Source: Candidatus Omnitrophota bacterium (GTDB taxonomy: Bacteria > Omnitrophota > Gorgyraeia > Aquiviventales > Aquiviventaceae). Taken from it: a stretch of DNA of 64,000 bases. The notes under the pieces were generated by a model. That model searched no databases, was not told where the DNA came from, and saw only the letters and a list, made by a program, of their open reading frames with translations. The DNA lies in assembly GCA_030697665.1 (NCBI GenBank), contig JAUYPJ010000037.1, forward strand, positions 1 through 64,000, in the 5' to 3' direction. Below are positions 43,669 to 52,208 of the stretch, one piece after another (the first letter of the stretch is position 1; each line of letters begins with the position of its first letter). The position numbers and the translations under genes were made by a program.

Positions 43669-44093
43669 ACGAGAATCCTGTGGGTCACGAGTCCTTCACT
43701 CAATGCCGCAGCAACGAGCCGTTCATCTGCGGCGACGAATTCGACTCGTGTCTCTTGCCGCATCGCCAGCGCGGAGGCCAGGTGGACGGCGTCATACGCC
43801 CTGAGGGCGCGTCGCTCCGTCAGCTCACCCGCAAGCTTGATGATCGGCTCAGCGACTTCGAGCCGGACATAGGTCTCCCATTCATGGTCCAGGACACGCA
43901 CCATCTCCCCATACCGATGTTTCGACAGCGCTCCCTCTCGGTAGCGCCTGGCAAAGGCCGCTCTCGCTTCCACGTAACTGAGACGCGAAGTCGCAACGTG
44001 CGTCGCGTGCGTCACGAGGCGGCGCGTGTCTGCTGCGCCCGGTTCATCCACGTACAGCTTCACCAAAGCGCTCGTGTCGAGATACGCGGTCAT
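43665..44093 (-). CDS. VapC-like PIN-domain toxin (ribonuclease)
   Basis: 142 residues. PIN-domain acidic residues: Asp in MTAYLDTSALVKLYVDE, Glu in SYVEARAAFARR, Asp in LRAYDAVHLASALAM and Asp in FVAADERLVAAA. Such toxins cut RNA, often tRNA, and are held by a partner. The start ATG (44093) overlaps the antitoxin stop by four bases. Its own stop overlaps the GT9 start, so the pair is wedged into the glycosyltransferase operon. Confidence 0.9.
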   Translation of the reverse strand: MTAYLDTSALVKLYVDEPGAADTRRLVTHATHVATSRLSYVEARAAFARRYREGALSKHRYGEMVRVLDHEWETYVRLEVAEPIIKLAGELTERRALRAYDAVHLASALAMRQETRVEFVAADERLVAAALSEGLVTHRILV

Positions 44094-44359
44094 CCTCGCT
44101 CGTCAATGACCGCTTGCGCGATAGATGGCCCCGTCAGTTTGACCGGGCGCCGGATCCCCTGGGGCTTGCCCCCGGACCACGAGACATGGCCGGTTCGCAC
44201 CAGCCGCCACAACGCTTCCGCTTCCGCATCATGGGGCAACGGCACAATGATCGCCACGCGATGGCCCCGCTCGGCCACATGGATCGTCCGGCCCTTCTTG
44301 ACCTGGCTCAGATAATAACTCAACCGGTTCTTTAACTCGCGGATCCCGACCATGGCCAT
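44090..44359 (-). CDS. Phd/YefM-type antitoxin
   Basis: 89 residues. MAMVGIRELKNRLSYYLSQV with KKGRTIHVAERGHRVAIIVP is the Phd/YefM DNA-binding fold; the carboxyl part (RRPVKLTGPSIAQAVIDE) would wrap the toxin. Start ATG 44359 or 44353; AGGGG lies about nine bases upstream of 44359. The family usually represses its own promoter, and a palindrome and a promoter are visible just upstream (44371-44409). Confidence 0.9.
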   Translation of the reverse strand: MAMVGIRELKNRLSYYLSQVKKGRTIHVAERGHRVAIIVPLPHDAEAEALWRLVRTGHVSWSGGKPQGIRRPVKLTGPSIAQAVIDERG

Positions 44360-44370
44360 GGCTGTCCCCT

Positions 44371-44409
44371 ATGTAGCTACATGATACACGAAAAGTAGCT
44401 CCATCGCAA
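44371..44409 (-). promoter_or_regulatory. Promoter and operator of the toxin-antitoxin pair
   Basis: Minus strand: TTGCGA (44404-44409), 17-base spacer, TATCAT (44381-44386). The perfect palindrome ATGTAGCTACAT (44371-44382) overlaps the -10 region, and a second half-site copy GTAGCTCCAT lies at 44395-44404 over the -35 edge, 22 bases (two helix turns) away from GTAGCTACAT at 44373. A classic self-repression layout. Confidence 0.8.
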
Positions 44410-44423
44410 CCCCGCGCCTTGAC

Positions 44424-45413
44424 TCACCCCACGCCATGGGCCACCGCCTCATACACGTCCTCAACGGTGATGGCCTCCATCGATGGCTTCCAGATCACCC
44501 CGTGGCCCGCGCCCCACGGTCCCCAGCGCCGAGGGCCTGCGGCCGGGCTCGAGGCGCCAAAGAGGACCACGGTCTTGGTCCCAACCGCCGCCGCCAAGTG
44601 GACAGGGCCGCTGTCGTTTGACACCAGGACCCTCGCATGCGTGAACAGGGCGGCAAGCTGGGTGAGCCTCAACCGGCCTACCAGATCGATGACCGGCAGC
44701 CCTGCGGGGAGCACCGCGGACGCCTGATCACGTTCGTCCACCCCCCCAATCACCACCACGCGGATGGCCAGCTGCCTGACCAGGTGTCGAATCAGCTCCG
44801 CGAACCGAGCAAGAGGCCACTGCTTGATCGGGTTCGAGGTCCACGGGTGAACGACGATCAACGGTTCTGATGTTTTAACTCCTTCCTGTGAAAGCAGTTG
44901 GAGAACTTCTGTTTGCTCATGGTCCAAACGAGGCGCGGGCCACTGCGGAATCGAGGTGGGCAGTCCGAGTGCCCGCACCAAGTCAAGATTATACTCGACT
45001 TCATGACGTTCGCCAAGCGCCTTCCGGTCCTGGAGGCGGTGCGTCAGGAGCCATCCCCACTTCCGGCCGTAGCCCACCCGGCAGGGGATCCCAGCCAACC
45101 ACACGGCAAGATGCAGCTCTTTCTGTGGATTGGACACGACCGCGATGTCGAAGCGGTGAGAGCTCAGGAGGCGACCAAGCTGGCGCGCCCGAACCCACCA
45201 CGCACGGAAAGCCACCGTGGGATACGGGATCACGTGGTCGATGATCGGGAAGCTCGACATGAGAGACCGGAGCTCTGGATGAACGAGGAAGGTCAGCGAA
45301 GCTCTCGGGAGGGTCTGTTTCAGGGCAGCGATCGCCGGGAGGTTCAACAACGTCTCGCCGAGCCGATCTGTGCGGGCAAAGAGGATGCGACGCGCCCGCT
45401 GTATCGACACCAT
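44424..45413 (-). CDS. GT9 heptosyltransferase-like glycosyltransferase
   Basis: 329 residues. RRILFARTDRLGETLLNLPA opening, VGYGRKWGWLLTHRLQDRKA in the acceptor half, IVVHPWTSNPIKQWPLARFA and VLVSNDSGPVHLAAAVGTKT in the donor half, as in WaaF/WaaC. Second GT9 enzyme of the locus; the toxin-antitoxin pair separates it from the first. ATG 45413, ten bases after the ligase stop. Confidence 0.9.
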   Translation of the reverse strand: MVSIQRARRILFARTDRLGETLLNLPAIAALKQTLPRASLTFLVHPELRSLMSSFPIIDHVIPYPTVAFRAWWVRARQLGRLLSSHRFDIAVVSNPQKELHLAVWLAGIPCRVGYGRKWGWLLTHRLQDRKALGERHEVEYNLDLVRALGLPTSIPQWPAPRLDHEQTEVLQLLSQEGVKTSEPLIVVHPWTSNPIKQWPLARFAELIRHLVRQLAIRVVVIGGVDERDQASAVLPAGLPVIDLVGRLRLTQLAALFTHARVLVSNDSGPVHLAAAVGTKTVVLFGASSPAAGPRRWGPWGAGHGVIWKPSMEAITVEDVYEAVAHGVG

Positions 45414-45422
45414 AGCACCCCC

Positions 45423-46670
45423 CTACGCCACGAGCTTCTGTCGGCTACCAGGAGAAGCTTGGGGTGCCGGGCTGACGCTCCTGCTGCTCAACCCAAGCGC
45501 CAGTCCTGCGAGCACCCAGAAGAGCGCCGCTTGACGTAAGGCATAGAAGTTGGTGTCGACCGCTGACTGAACAGCAAACGCGAGGAGCCCTGCCGTCAGG
45601 CCGACAAGGACCGACTGATCGTTGGGGCGCAGACGGGGCAAAGCGCCGAGTACGCGCGCGAAGAACAGATACAGCAGCGCCAGGAACGTCAGGAGACCCG
45701 GCAGGCCCGTTTCCGCGGCAACCTGCAGGTAACAGTTGTGGGCGTAGCGCGGCAGCTGTTGGCCTCCAACCCAATGGTCGAGGTAGTTCGCCATAAAGGT
45801 GTTCAGGCCGAACCCCAACACCGGCCGCTCGCCGATCATCTTCAGCGCCGCCTGCCACATGTGCCACCGGTCCAGCATCCCGATGTCAGACAGGGACTGC
45901 ACCGCCTTGAAGCGGCCCCCCAGAGACAGCACGGTTCCCCCGCTCAGCGCGAGCGTCACGAGGAGGACGAGTGCAGGTTTCCGCACGGTGGTCTTCAGGA
46001 CGACCATCATGAGGAGCCCCACCCCGATCCCCAGCCATGCCCCGACCGCTTTGGTCCTGACGAGACATGCGCTCAGGAGCAGGATCACGCCCCACAGCGG
46101 CCAGCGGTTGGCCTTGCGGCGGACCGTTGCAAATGCCATCAGGGTGGGAATGACCACCATCAGGTACGTCGCCAGGTCAATGGGATTCTCATAGGGGCCG
46201 GTCATCCGGCTAAAGAAATCCAGGCGGAAGTTGAGGAAGAAACCATTCCCATAGCGTTCCTGCGTCAACGCTTCGATCAGGACGAACGCGGCCGAATAGA
46301 CGAGGACCCTCAGGCAGCGCTTGACGACGCGGGGACGAACCGCGAGGTCAGCGACCATGACGAAGTACAAGAGATACTCCAGCCACTTCCCGACGAACCC
46401 CCGCAGGCTCAACCAGTGGAAGGTGCTGGGCGCAATGGAGAGCGCACAGACGCCCAGGTAACTGACGAGCGCCAACGCCAGTGGACGGAGAGCGGGGCTC
46501 AGCCAGAGCGTGTCGGTCCGTGTTCGGGGGTCGAGTCGCTGGAAGAGCCACCCGAAGAAGATGAACCCGAACAGAATTTCAACCGCCGCTTTCGAAAACG
46601 GCAACAAAAAAAGCAGCGCGTAGAGGCTGCCTTCTTGCACCAGCGCCACGCCACGTCGCAGCCGGCTCAT
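45423..46670 (-). CDS. O-antigen ligase / polymerase family (Wzy_C) membrane protein
   Basis: About 415 residues with ten or more helices. The large loop holds MIGERPVLGFGLNTFMANYL and YAHNCYLQVAAETGLPGLLT, the Wzy_C signature with the conserved His. Role: joins lipid-linked glycan to its acceptor (ligase) or polymerises it; sequence does not decide. I favour the ATG at 46670 (MSRLRRGVALV), which ends the small ATCCCAT hairpin; the ATG at 46697 overlaps the stop of the upstream frame by four bases and is the alternative. Confidence 0.87.
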   Translation of the reverse strand: MSRLRRGVALVQEGSLYALLFLLPFSKAAVEILFGFIFFGWLFQRLDPRTRTDTLWLSPALRPLALALVSYLGVCALSIAPSTFHWLSLRGFVGKWLEYLLYFVMVADLAVRPRVVKRCLRVLVYSAAFVLIEALTQERYGNGFFLNFRLDFFSRMTGPYENPIDLATYLMVVIPTLMAFATVRRKANRWPLWGVILLLSACLVRTKAVGAWLGIGVGLLMMVVLKTTVRKPALVLLVTLALSGGTVLSLGGRFKAVQSLSDIGMLDRWHMWQAALKMIGERPVLGFGLNTFMANYLDHWVGGQQLPRYAHNCYLQVAAETGLPGLLTFLALLYLFFARVLGALPRLRPNDQSVLVGLTAGLLAFAVQSAVDTNFYALRQAALFWVLAGLALGLSSRSVSPAPQASPGSRQKLVA

Positions 46671-46696
46671 CCCATCACCCCGTTGCCAGGGGATCA
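46667..46696. repeat. Miniature ATCCC stop-to-start hairpin
   Basis: In the transcribed direction: TGATCCCCTGGCAACGGGGT then GATGGGATGA. It begins with the TGA stop of the CapD-like frame and ends in GGGATGA, holding the preferred ligase start. Probably a minimal or decayed form of the elements at 17666, 36658 and 48535. Confidence 0.5.
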
Positions 46697-47347
46697 TAGT
46701 GCGTCAGTCACGCCTGCGGTCACCACCTTCCAGGTGACCCCTCTTGGCTCGCAGCATCGTTGGATATGCTGCAGCAGATCGCCGGGCGGATCGGTAATCG
46801 CGATCAGGACCTCTCGAACATGGTGCTCCTCAATGACCTTCTGTAGCTGAGCCCGCGTTCCAAACACCGGAGAGCCGTAGATCCGCTCGCCGAGCTTCCT
46901 GAGATCATCATCGAGGAACCCGACCACCCGATACGCGCCTTTGGTCTCGTATTTGAGCGAGCGTAACACACGCGCCCCCGTATCACCGGCTCCAATGATC
47001 AGCGCGGGAACGCCCTGCGTAGCCGCTCCACGGATCCACTCATCCATCAATCGCTCCAGCACACGGGAGCCGACAACCCCAAGGAAGGTGAGCATCCCGT
47101 CAATGACCAACACCGCCCTGGAATACCCCTCGAACCGCCACAGATACAGCAATCCGAGCGCAGAGAGGATTGAGCTGAGCGTGACTGCTTTCAGAATGGC
47201 CGTGACGTCGGAGAGGCTCAGGTAGCGCCAGACCCCTCGGTAGAGGCCGCCTCCTGCAAAACACGCGAGCTTGATCAGCAGGATGAGCGGCAGGGACTGG
47301 ACGATGCGCTGCTGGTATTCGCCCGTCAGCGTCCCCTCAAACCGCAA
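46694..47347 (-). CDS. CapD-type amino-terminal region (membrane plus NAD-binding domain), separated by an in-frame stop
   Basis: 217 residues from a TTG at 47347. RFEGTLTGEYQQRIVQSLPL then three helices including FAGGGLYRGVWRYLSLSDVT, as in the FlaA1/CapD amino terminus, followed by a Rossmann domain (ALIIGAGDTGARVLRSLKYE, VVGFLDDD). The catalytic dehydratase domain of CapD is absent. The first helix of this region (KRRLLEIVVDCSVVSSA) is at the end of the upstream frame, which stops at TAA 47363-47365 in the same reading frame. Either the product is cut in two, the stop is read through, or the call is a sequence error. The TTG is therefore doubtful as a real start. Confidence 0.65.
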   Translation of the reverse strand: MRFEGTLTGEYQQRIVQSLPLILLIKLACFAGGGLYRGVWRYLSLSDVTAILKAVTLSSILSALGLLYLWRFEGYSRAVLVIDGMLTFLGVVGSRVLERLMDEWIRGAATQGVPALIIGAGDTGARVLRSLKYETKGAYRVVGFLDDDLRKLGERIYGSPVFGTRAQLQKVIEEHHVREVLIAITDPPGDLLQHIQRCCEPRGVTWKVVTAGVTDAL

Positions 47348-47362
47348 GAGGTGCGCGAAGAC

Positions 47363-48538
47363 TTAGGCGCTGCTGACAACGGAGCAATCAACGACGATTT
47401 CAAGCAAGCGGCGTTTGTGCAGGAGCATGGTGCCGATCGGTGTCGTCGGAACAGGAAGATGTGATGGCGGCATGCCGCTGTCAGCTTGTCCCATGCGGTA
47501 CACCTTCACCTGGGCAAGGTAGAGGCCGCACAGCATCAGGGCGGTCAGCACGGATGACCAGAGCGCGAGGGAGGGGAGCGGCTTGAGGGTCGTGAAGGCC
47601 AGGCTCAACAACCCGAGGCAGATGCTCGCTCCATAGAGCGCCACGACCGTCTGCCGGACGCTCAACCCGAGCACCGCCAGGCGATGCGAAATGTGATCCG
47701 TCCCTCCCGTGAAGGGATGTTGCCGATGGAGCAGACGCTGCACGGTCACAAAACAGGTGTCAAAGATCGGCACCGCCAAGACCAGCGTGGGCACCGCTAA
47801 GATACTGACGAGCTGGGTCGAATGGCGCAAGCTCCCCGTGATGGCCAGGGCGGCCAAGCTCAGCCCAAGGAAATGGCTGCCAGAGTCTCCCATGAAGATC
47901 TTCGCGGGAGGAAAATTGTAGCGCAAGAAGCCCAGACACACGCCGCTCACGATGCCCGCCAACGCCGCCACGACCCACTGGCCGCTCAGGGCGGCGTGGA
48001 GCACGTAGAACCCCGCGGCAATCGCCCCCACACCGGCCGCCAGACCGTCCATGTTGTCCAGGAGGTTGAAGGCGTTCATCACAAAGACAAACCATAAGAC
48101 GGACAGCGGAATGGAGATCCACGCCCAGTGGACGGGCACCAGCCGGATGCCGCTGAGGACGATCCCGCAGCCAATGAGCAGCTGGGCCATCAGCTTGGTA
48201 TACGGAGGAATTCGACGGAAGTCATCGACGAGCCCGAGGACAAAGACGAGGCTCACCCCCCCGAGCAGCGCCACGACCGACGGTTCCCAGGACACCCACA
48301 AGGCGGTCGTCGCGACAAACCCGATAAACATCGCGACCCCGCCCAGCCGGGCGACGACGCGCCTGCCCCAACGTGATTCCACCGGCTTGACGATCCACCC
48401 AAACCGGACGGCGGTCAACCGCACCAGGGGGGTGAGCAGCAGCGTGATGAGCAACGCCGTCAGGCCGGCCGCTCCCACGCGAGTCAGCTCCTTCGCGGTC
48501 TGCGAAAGGATCGGGCCGTCAGCGGGAAGCCAACTCAT
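47363..48538 (-). CDS. WecA/MraY-like polyprenyl-phosphate sugar-1-phosphate transferase
   Basis: Starts a lipid-linked glycan by moving a sugar 1-phosphate onto undecaprenyl phosphate. 391 residues, about eleven helices. Blocks: VFVLGLVDDFRRIPPYTKLM with the DD motif, VMNAFNLLDNMDGLAAGVGA, FPPAKIFMGDSGSHFLGLSL and HPFTGGTDHISHRL, all characteristic. After about residue 355 the chain turns into HKRRLLEIVVDCSVVSSA, the first helix of a CapD-type region, then TAA. The start ATG (48538) is the end of an ATCCCAC element. Confidence 0.88.
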   Translation of the reverse strand: MSWLPADGPILSQTAKELTRVGAAGLTALLITLLLTPLVRLTAVRFGWIVKPVESRWGRRVVARLGGVAMFIGFVATTALWVSWEPSVVALLGGVSLVFVLGLVDDFRRIPPYTKLMAQLLIGCGIVLSGIRLVPVHWAWISIPLSVLWFVFVMNAFNLLDNMDGLAAGVGAIAAGFYVLHAALSGQWVVAALAGIVSGVCLGFLRYNFPPAKIFMGDSGSHFLGLSLAALAITGSLRHSTQLVSILAVPTLVLAVPIFDTCFVTVQRLLHRQHPFTGGTDHISHRLAVLGLSVRQTVVALYGASICLGLLSLAFTTLKPLPSLALWSSVLTALMLCGLYLAQVKVYRMGQADSGMPPSHLPVPTTPIGTMLLHKRRLLEIVVDCSVVSSA

Positions 48539-48689
48539 CCCACGCCCTGCGCCTCACGGCGGCTCGTCACGGTTCCTACGTAGGCCGCCCTGACGAAGAC
48601 CACACGACCCTCACAGGGCACTGCCATCTCACTCCTCACGTCTTCGGGCCCCCGCCGGAGGCGGGGGGCCGGCGCAGGGCGTGGGATCA
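48535..48689. repeat. Inverted-repeat element with ATCCCAC ends, copy 3
   Basis: 155 bases bounded by TCATCCCACGCCCTGCGCC (48535-48553) and GGCGCAGGGCGTGGGATCA (48671-48689), 18 of 19 positions complementary. It runs from next to the epimerase stop (TGA at 48690-48692) to the WecA-like start. The inside differs from copies 1 and 2 and holds a GGCCCCCGCC-GGA-GGCGGGGGGCC hairpin near 48650-48670. Confidence 0.9.
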
Positions 48690-49691
48690 TCAGGATGGGC
48701 GGCCTTTGGCAGGACTGGAACACTCGGGAAGGCTCTGGCGCATGCTGTCCACCACGCTCTGGATAATCTCCTCCAAATGCATGGTGGGTTGGAAGCCGAT
48801 CAGGTCGCGAACCTTGGTGGTATCCGGCACCCGCCGCGGCATGTCCTCAAACCCCTCTTCGTAGGCTTCTTCATAGGGGACGTAGACGATGCGCGAGGAG
48901 CTCTTGGTCAGGCGGACGACGAGGTTGGCCAGCGCTTCAATGGTCACCTCTTCCTGGCTGCCCAGGTTGAAGACGTCCCCCACCGCCCGGGGATGCTCCA
49001 TCAGCTTCACCAGTGCGTTCACCACATCTGTCACATGCAGGAAGCAACGGGATTGCTCCCCGCTCCCATGCACCACGAGCGGCTCCCCTTTCAGCGCCTG
49101 GCTGACGAACCGCGGGATCACCATCCCGTACGTGCCGGACTGGCGGGGTCCGACCGTGTTGAAGAGGCGGACGATGACCGTGGGGACCCCTTTCTCTCTC
49201 CAGTACACGTACGCGAGGATCTCATCCACCGCCTTCGAGGTGGAGTAGCTCCACCGGCTCTTCAGCGGCGAGCCGAGAATACGGTCGGTGTCTTCCCGAA
49301 GCGGACCGTTCGTGTTCTTGCCGTAGATCTCCGAGGTGGACGCGATCAGGACTTTTTTCCGATACCGATGCGCCATCTCCAACACAATCTCACTCCCTCG
49401 GATGTTCGTCATCAGCGACTCAAGTGGGTGCTTGATGATCAGCTCCACCCCGACGGCGGCAGCCAGATGGAACACCACGTCGCACCGCTCGATCAACTTG
49501 TCCACCAGGGTGTCGTTCAGGATCGTCCCCACGACGAGCCGCAGATTGGGATGTCCATCGAGATGCGCGATATTTTCATATCGCCCGGTGGAGAGGTTGT
49601 CCAGCAGGGTGACGTGGTAACGCGCACGGAGGAGCCGATCCGCCAGATGTGATCCGATGAACCCCGCCCCTCCGGTGACGAGGGCCTTCAT
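48690..49691 (-). CDS. NAD-dependent epimerase/dehydratase (extended SDR, nucleotide-sugar)
   Basis: 333 residues. MKALVTGGAGFIGSHLADRL (GxxGxxG), LIASTSEIYGKNTNGPLRED and the YSTSKAVDE catalytic Tyr-Lys pair, then LFNTVGPRQSGTYGMVIPRF. The start resembles UDP-glucuronate decarboxylase (AXS/UXS) and related 4-epimerases; exact reaction is open. The ATG at 49691 has AGGAGG eight bases upstream. It likely supplies an activated sugar for the locus. Confidence 0.9.
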   Translation of the reverse strand: MKALVTGGAGFIGSHLADRLLRARYHVTLLDNLSTGRYENIAHLDGHPNLRLVVGTILNDTLVDKLIERCDVVFHLAAAVGVELIIKHPLESLMTNIRGSEIVLEMAHRYRKKVLIASTSEIYGKNTNGPLREDTDRILGSPLKSRWSYSTSKAVDEILAYVYWREKGVPTVIVRLFNTVGPRQSGTYGMVIPRFVSQALKGEPLVVHGSGEQSRCFLHVTDVVNALVKLMEHPRAVGDVFNLGSQEEVTIEALANLVVRLTKSSSRIVYVPYEEAYEEGFEDMPRRVPDTTKVRDLIGFQPTMHLEEIIQSVVDSMRQSLPECSSPAKGRPS

Positions 49692-49839
49692 CTCAACAGC
49701 CTCCTGCGGTCTACGGCAAGATGGACTCGGTGGGGCGGGGTGAACCCTGCGCCGCCCGTCACGAACGCCCGCCTTCTCTTCGCTGCCCCTCGCTCACAGA
49801 CCCCTGCTCGGACCTGAAGGACACCGCATGGGAAGAACC
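49692..49839. other. Intergenic spacer without a recognised repeat
   Basis: 148 bases between the transglutaminase-like gene and the epimerase. Apart from the epimerase ribosome binding site (AGGAGG) nothing clear is seen; no heptamer array and no ATCCCAC element, which is unusual for this window. Confidence 0.6.
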
Positions 49840-50982
49840 TCAGCGCGCTGCGAACCCACCGATGGGCTCGCGATCCTTGAACAGGTCGCGACGACACGCG
49901 GCATCGATCCCTCCCTGGACCGCGGCCTTCGCGTACCAGGCCTGCGCTCGATCGGAATGGCCCAGGTCTTCTTCACAGCGCCCCAGGTAGTACCACGCCA
50001 TCGGCGCCCACCGGGAGTTCGCGTCTTGTGCCAGAAGGGTTTCGAACGTCCGCTGCGCACTCGCCGCATCACCCTCCAGTTCCCACTGGAGCACCCCCAG
50101 CCAAAAGAGCGCCTCAGATCTCAGGGAAGGCTCCGCGGCTTCCTGTGCGCACCGCTGGTAGGTGTGCCGGGCCAGCAGCACACGGCCAGCCAGGTGCCAG
50201 TGACGTGCCAGTTGCAAGGCCTCCGCAGACGCGGAAGGTGGGTGCAACCCCAGCGATGCGAAGTAGCGGTCCTGATACCAGTCCAGAAATCGCTGACCGG
50301 CCCATCGCCGGTACAGCACCACGGCTCGGTCGAAGAAGGTCAGGCGCTGGATCGCGGGACTTGACCGTCGCGGCGGCACACCCGCCGTGAGCACGCGGCC
50401 GTAGACCTGGCGGATCTGGATGGCTTCGTCGGGGAGTCGGCGATCCAGCACCGCCACCATGGGCTGCGCGTCGAGGAGGCTCGGGGTCTTGCAGAGGGCC
50501 TCGAAGGACAACGGCTGGCCCTGGGCATCCGTGAAGCGAATACCAAACAGGACGTCAACAGCCCCCCACCGTCCCAGATGGTGCACTTCAGCAATCGTAT
50601 GGGGGGAGACGCCGTTGGCGTCTCGCAGCATCGCATAGCGTGCCGGGATGTCGCACGCCGCCAGCAGCCGCATGTAGGTCTTCGACTGGTAATCACACCA
50701 ACCAATGCCTCTCACAAGGTAGTCGATCGGCTTCCCCTCATATGGCGCGACATCAGCCGCTGGCCACATGTGCATTTGCACATAGTCCAGCAGACGCTCC
50801 AGGCGCTCGTCTATGGAGTGAGCGTCTGCGGTGACCCGCCTCGCAATCTGATCATACAGGAGCGTATGATACGTGTGGGTCCGCCACGGGGTTGCGCCAG
50901 GACACCATAGGATCCACACGGGCGCAAGCAGCAGGGTGAGCAGACCTCCAAGCGCCACGAGCCACAACGTCCGATGGTTCAT
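49840..50982 (-). CDS. Transglutaminase-like protein with TPR-like carboxyl part
   Basis: 380 residues. One amino-terminal membrane helix (5-26, LWLVALGGLLTLLLAPVWIL), then a papain-like transglutaminase core: Cys96 in RGIGWCDYQSKTYMRLLAAC, His128 and Glu132 in SPHTIAEVHHLGRWGAVDV with Asp143. The carboxyl 150 residues form TPR-like pairs (LRSEALFWLGVLQWELEGDA, WYYLGRCEEDLGHSDRAQAW). An apparently active envelope protease or amide-forming enzyme facing the periplasm. ATG 50982 overlaps the GT4 stop by four bases. Confidence 0.78.
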   Translation of the reverse strand: MNHRTLWLVALGGLLTLLLAPVWILWCPGATPWRTHTYHTLLYDQIARRVTADAHSIDERLERLLDYVQMHMWPAADVAPYEGKPIDYLVRGIGWCDYQSKTYMRLLAACDIPARYAMLRDANGVSPHTIAEVHHLGRWGAVDVLFGIRFTDAQGQPLSFEALCKTPSLLDAQPMVAVLDRRLPDEAIQIRQVYGRVLTAGVPPRRSSPAIQRLTFFDRAVVLYRRWAGQRFLDWYQDRYFASLGLHPPSASAEALQLARHWHLAGRVLLARHTYQRCAQEAAEPSLRSEALFWLGVLQWELEGDAASAQRTFETLLAQDANSRWAPMAWYYLGRCEEDLGHSDRAQAWYAKAAVQGGIDAACRRDLFKDREPIGGFAAR

Positions 50983-52208
50983 CGGCGGACGCTGCGCTGC
51001 AGCAGCTCCTCATAGAGCGCCGTCATATCCCGCACGAGGCGCTCTTGGGTAAACCGCTCCACCACATAGGCTCTCGCGGCCTCGCCCATCCGCCGGCGAA
51101 GCTGCGCGTCCCCGGCCAGTGTCGCCATCGCCTTGGCAAGGCCCTCCGCGTCTCCCGGTTGGACGAGGATCCCCCGCTCGGTCACGTGAAAGGTGCCCGG
51201 CGAGAGGGCCGCTGGGCCGCGGGCCGTTTCGCCTAACACGTCACGCACACCGCCCACATCGGTCGCCAAAACGGCCCGTCCGGCCGCCATGGCCTCGATC
51301 AGGGCGGCGGGTGTCCCTTCGTTCCACGAGGTGAGGCACACGGCGTCAAGCCCCTCGTAGCATGCGCGCAGATCCCTGCGCCAGCCGGTGAACTCCACAT
51401 ACCCATCAAACCCCATCGCCTGCGCCTCGGCTTCCAGCTGCCGGCGCAACGGTCCGTCCCCGACCACGAGCCCCCGCACACCGGCCTGCGGGAGCAGCTC
51501 TCGAACCCGTTGCAGCGCCGCCAGGAACAGCCCAGGATTCTTGATCGGGACCAGCCTCCCCACCAACCCAATTCGAAACATCGGGGGCCTCTCGGGCGGC
51601 GGCGGCAGGCTCGCCAGGTCTGAGAGGTCCAGCCCGAGAGGAATCACCCGCCACTGGTCGGGTGTCCCGATCTTTCGCTCGAGCAACGCCGCGCGAATCC
51701 GTTCGCTCACGGCGATGAGGCAATCACTTCGTCTGGCCAGCCAGCGCTCTATTATAACGAAGAGACGGGACACCAGCACGGGAAAATACCCGGAGAGCAC
51801 ATGGCCGTGGAACGTGTGGATGATGACCGCCCGCTGTCCTGGTCCACGCCCCGGCCCCCATCGGTTGTACGCAATCCCGGCGAGGCGCCCCAGCGCACCG
51901 GCCTTCGCCATGTGGGTATGGAGGATGCGAGGCCGTTCCCTCCACGCAATCCGGACGAGCCGCGCGAGCGTCACGAGATCACGCCAGGGATGCAACGGCC
52001 GCATGAAGGAGTTGAGCCGGATGACCTTCACGCGCTCGCGCTGCAGGAGGTCGCTCAAGTCGCCCTCGTTGGGATCCGGCCGCCCCGTGACCAGGCGCGT
52101 GGAAAATCGCTCCGAGTCCAGCCCGTTCGACAAGAGGGCCGCGTGGATGGCGGGCCCGCCGATGTTCATCCGGGTTATCACGCGCAGCACGTTCGTCGGC
52201 GCGGCCAT
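50979..52208 (-). CDS. GT4 glycosyltransferase
   Basis: 409 residues. VLRVITRMNIGGPAIHAALL opening, HTHMAKAGALGRLAGIAYNR, IGLVGRLVPIKNPGLFLAAL and the retaining GT4 donor block CLTSWNEGTPAALIEAMAAG with RAVLATDVGGVRDVL. The ATG at 52208 shares a base with the upstream TGA. No signal peptide. Sugar unknown. Confidence 0.9.
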   Translation of the reverse strand: MAAPTNVLRVITRMNIGGPAIHAALLSNGLDSERFSTRLVTGRPDPNEGDLSDLLQRERVKVIRLNSFMRPLHPWRDLVTLARLVRIAWRERPRILHTHMAKAGALGRLAGIAYNRWGPGRGPGQRAVIIHTFHGHVLSGYFPVLVSRLFVIIERWLARRSDCLIAVSERIRAALLERKIGTPDQWRVIPLGLDLSDLASLPPPPERPPMFRIGLVGRLVPIKNPGLFLAALQRVRELLPQAGVRGLVVGDGPLRRQLEAEAQAMGFDGYVEFTGWRRDLRACYEGLDAVCLTSWNEGTPAALIEAMAAGRAVLATDVGGVRDVLGETARGPAALSPGTFHVTERGILVQPGDAEGLAKAMATLAGDAQLRRRMGEAARAYVVERFTQERLVRDMTALYEELLQRSVRR

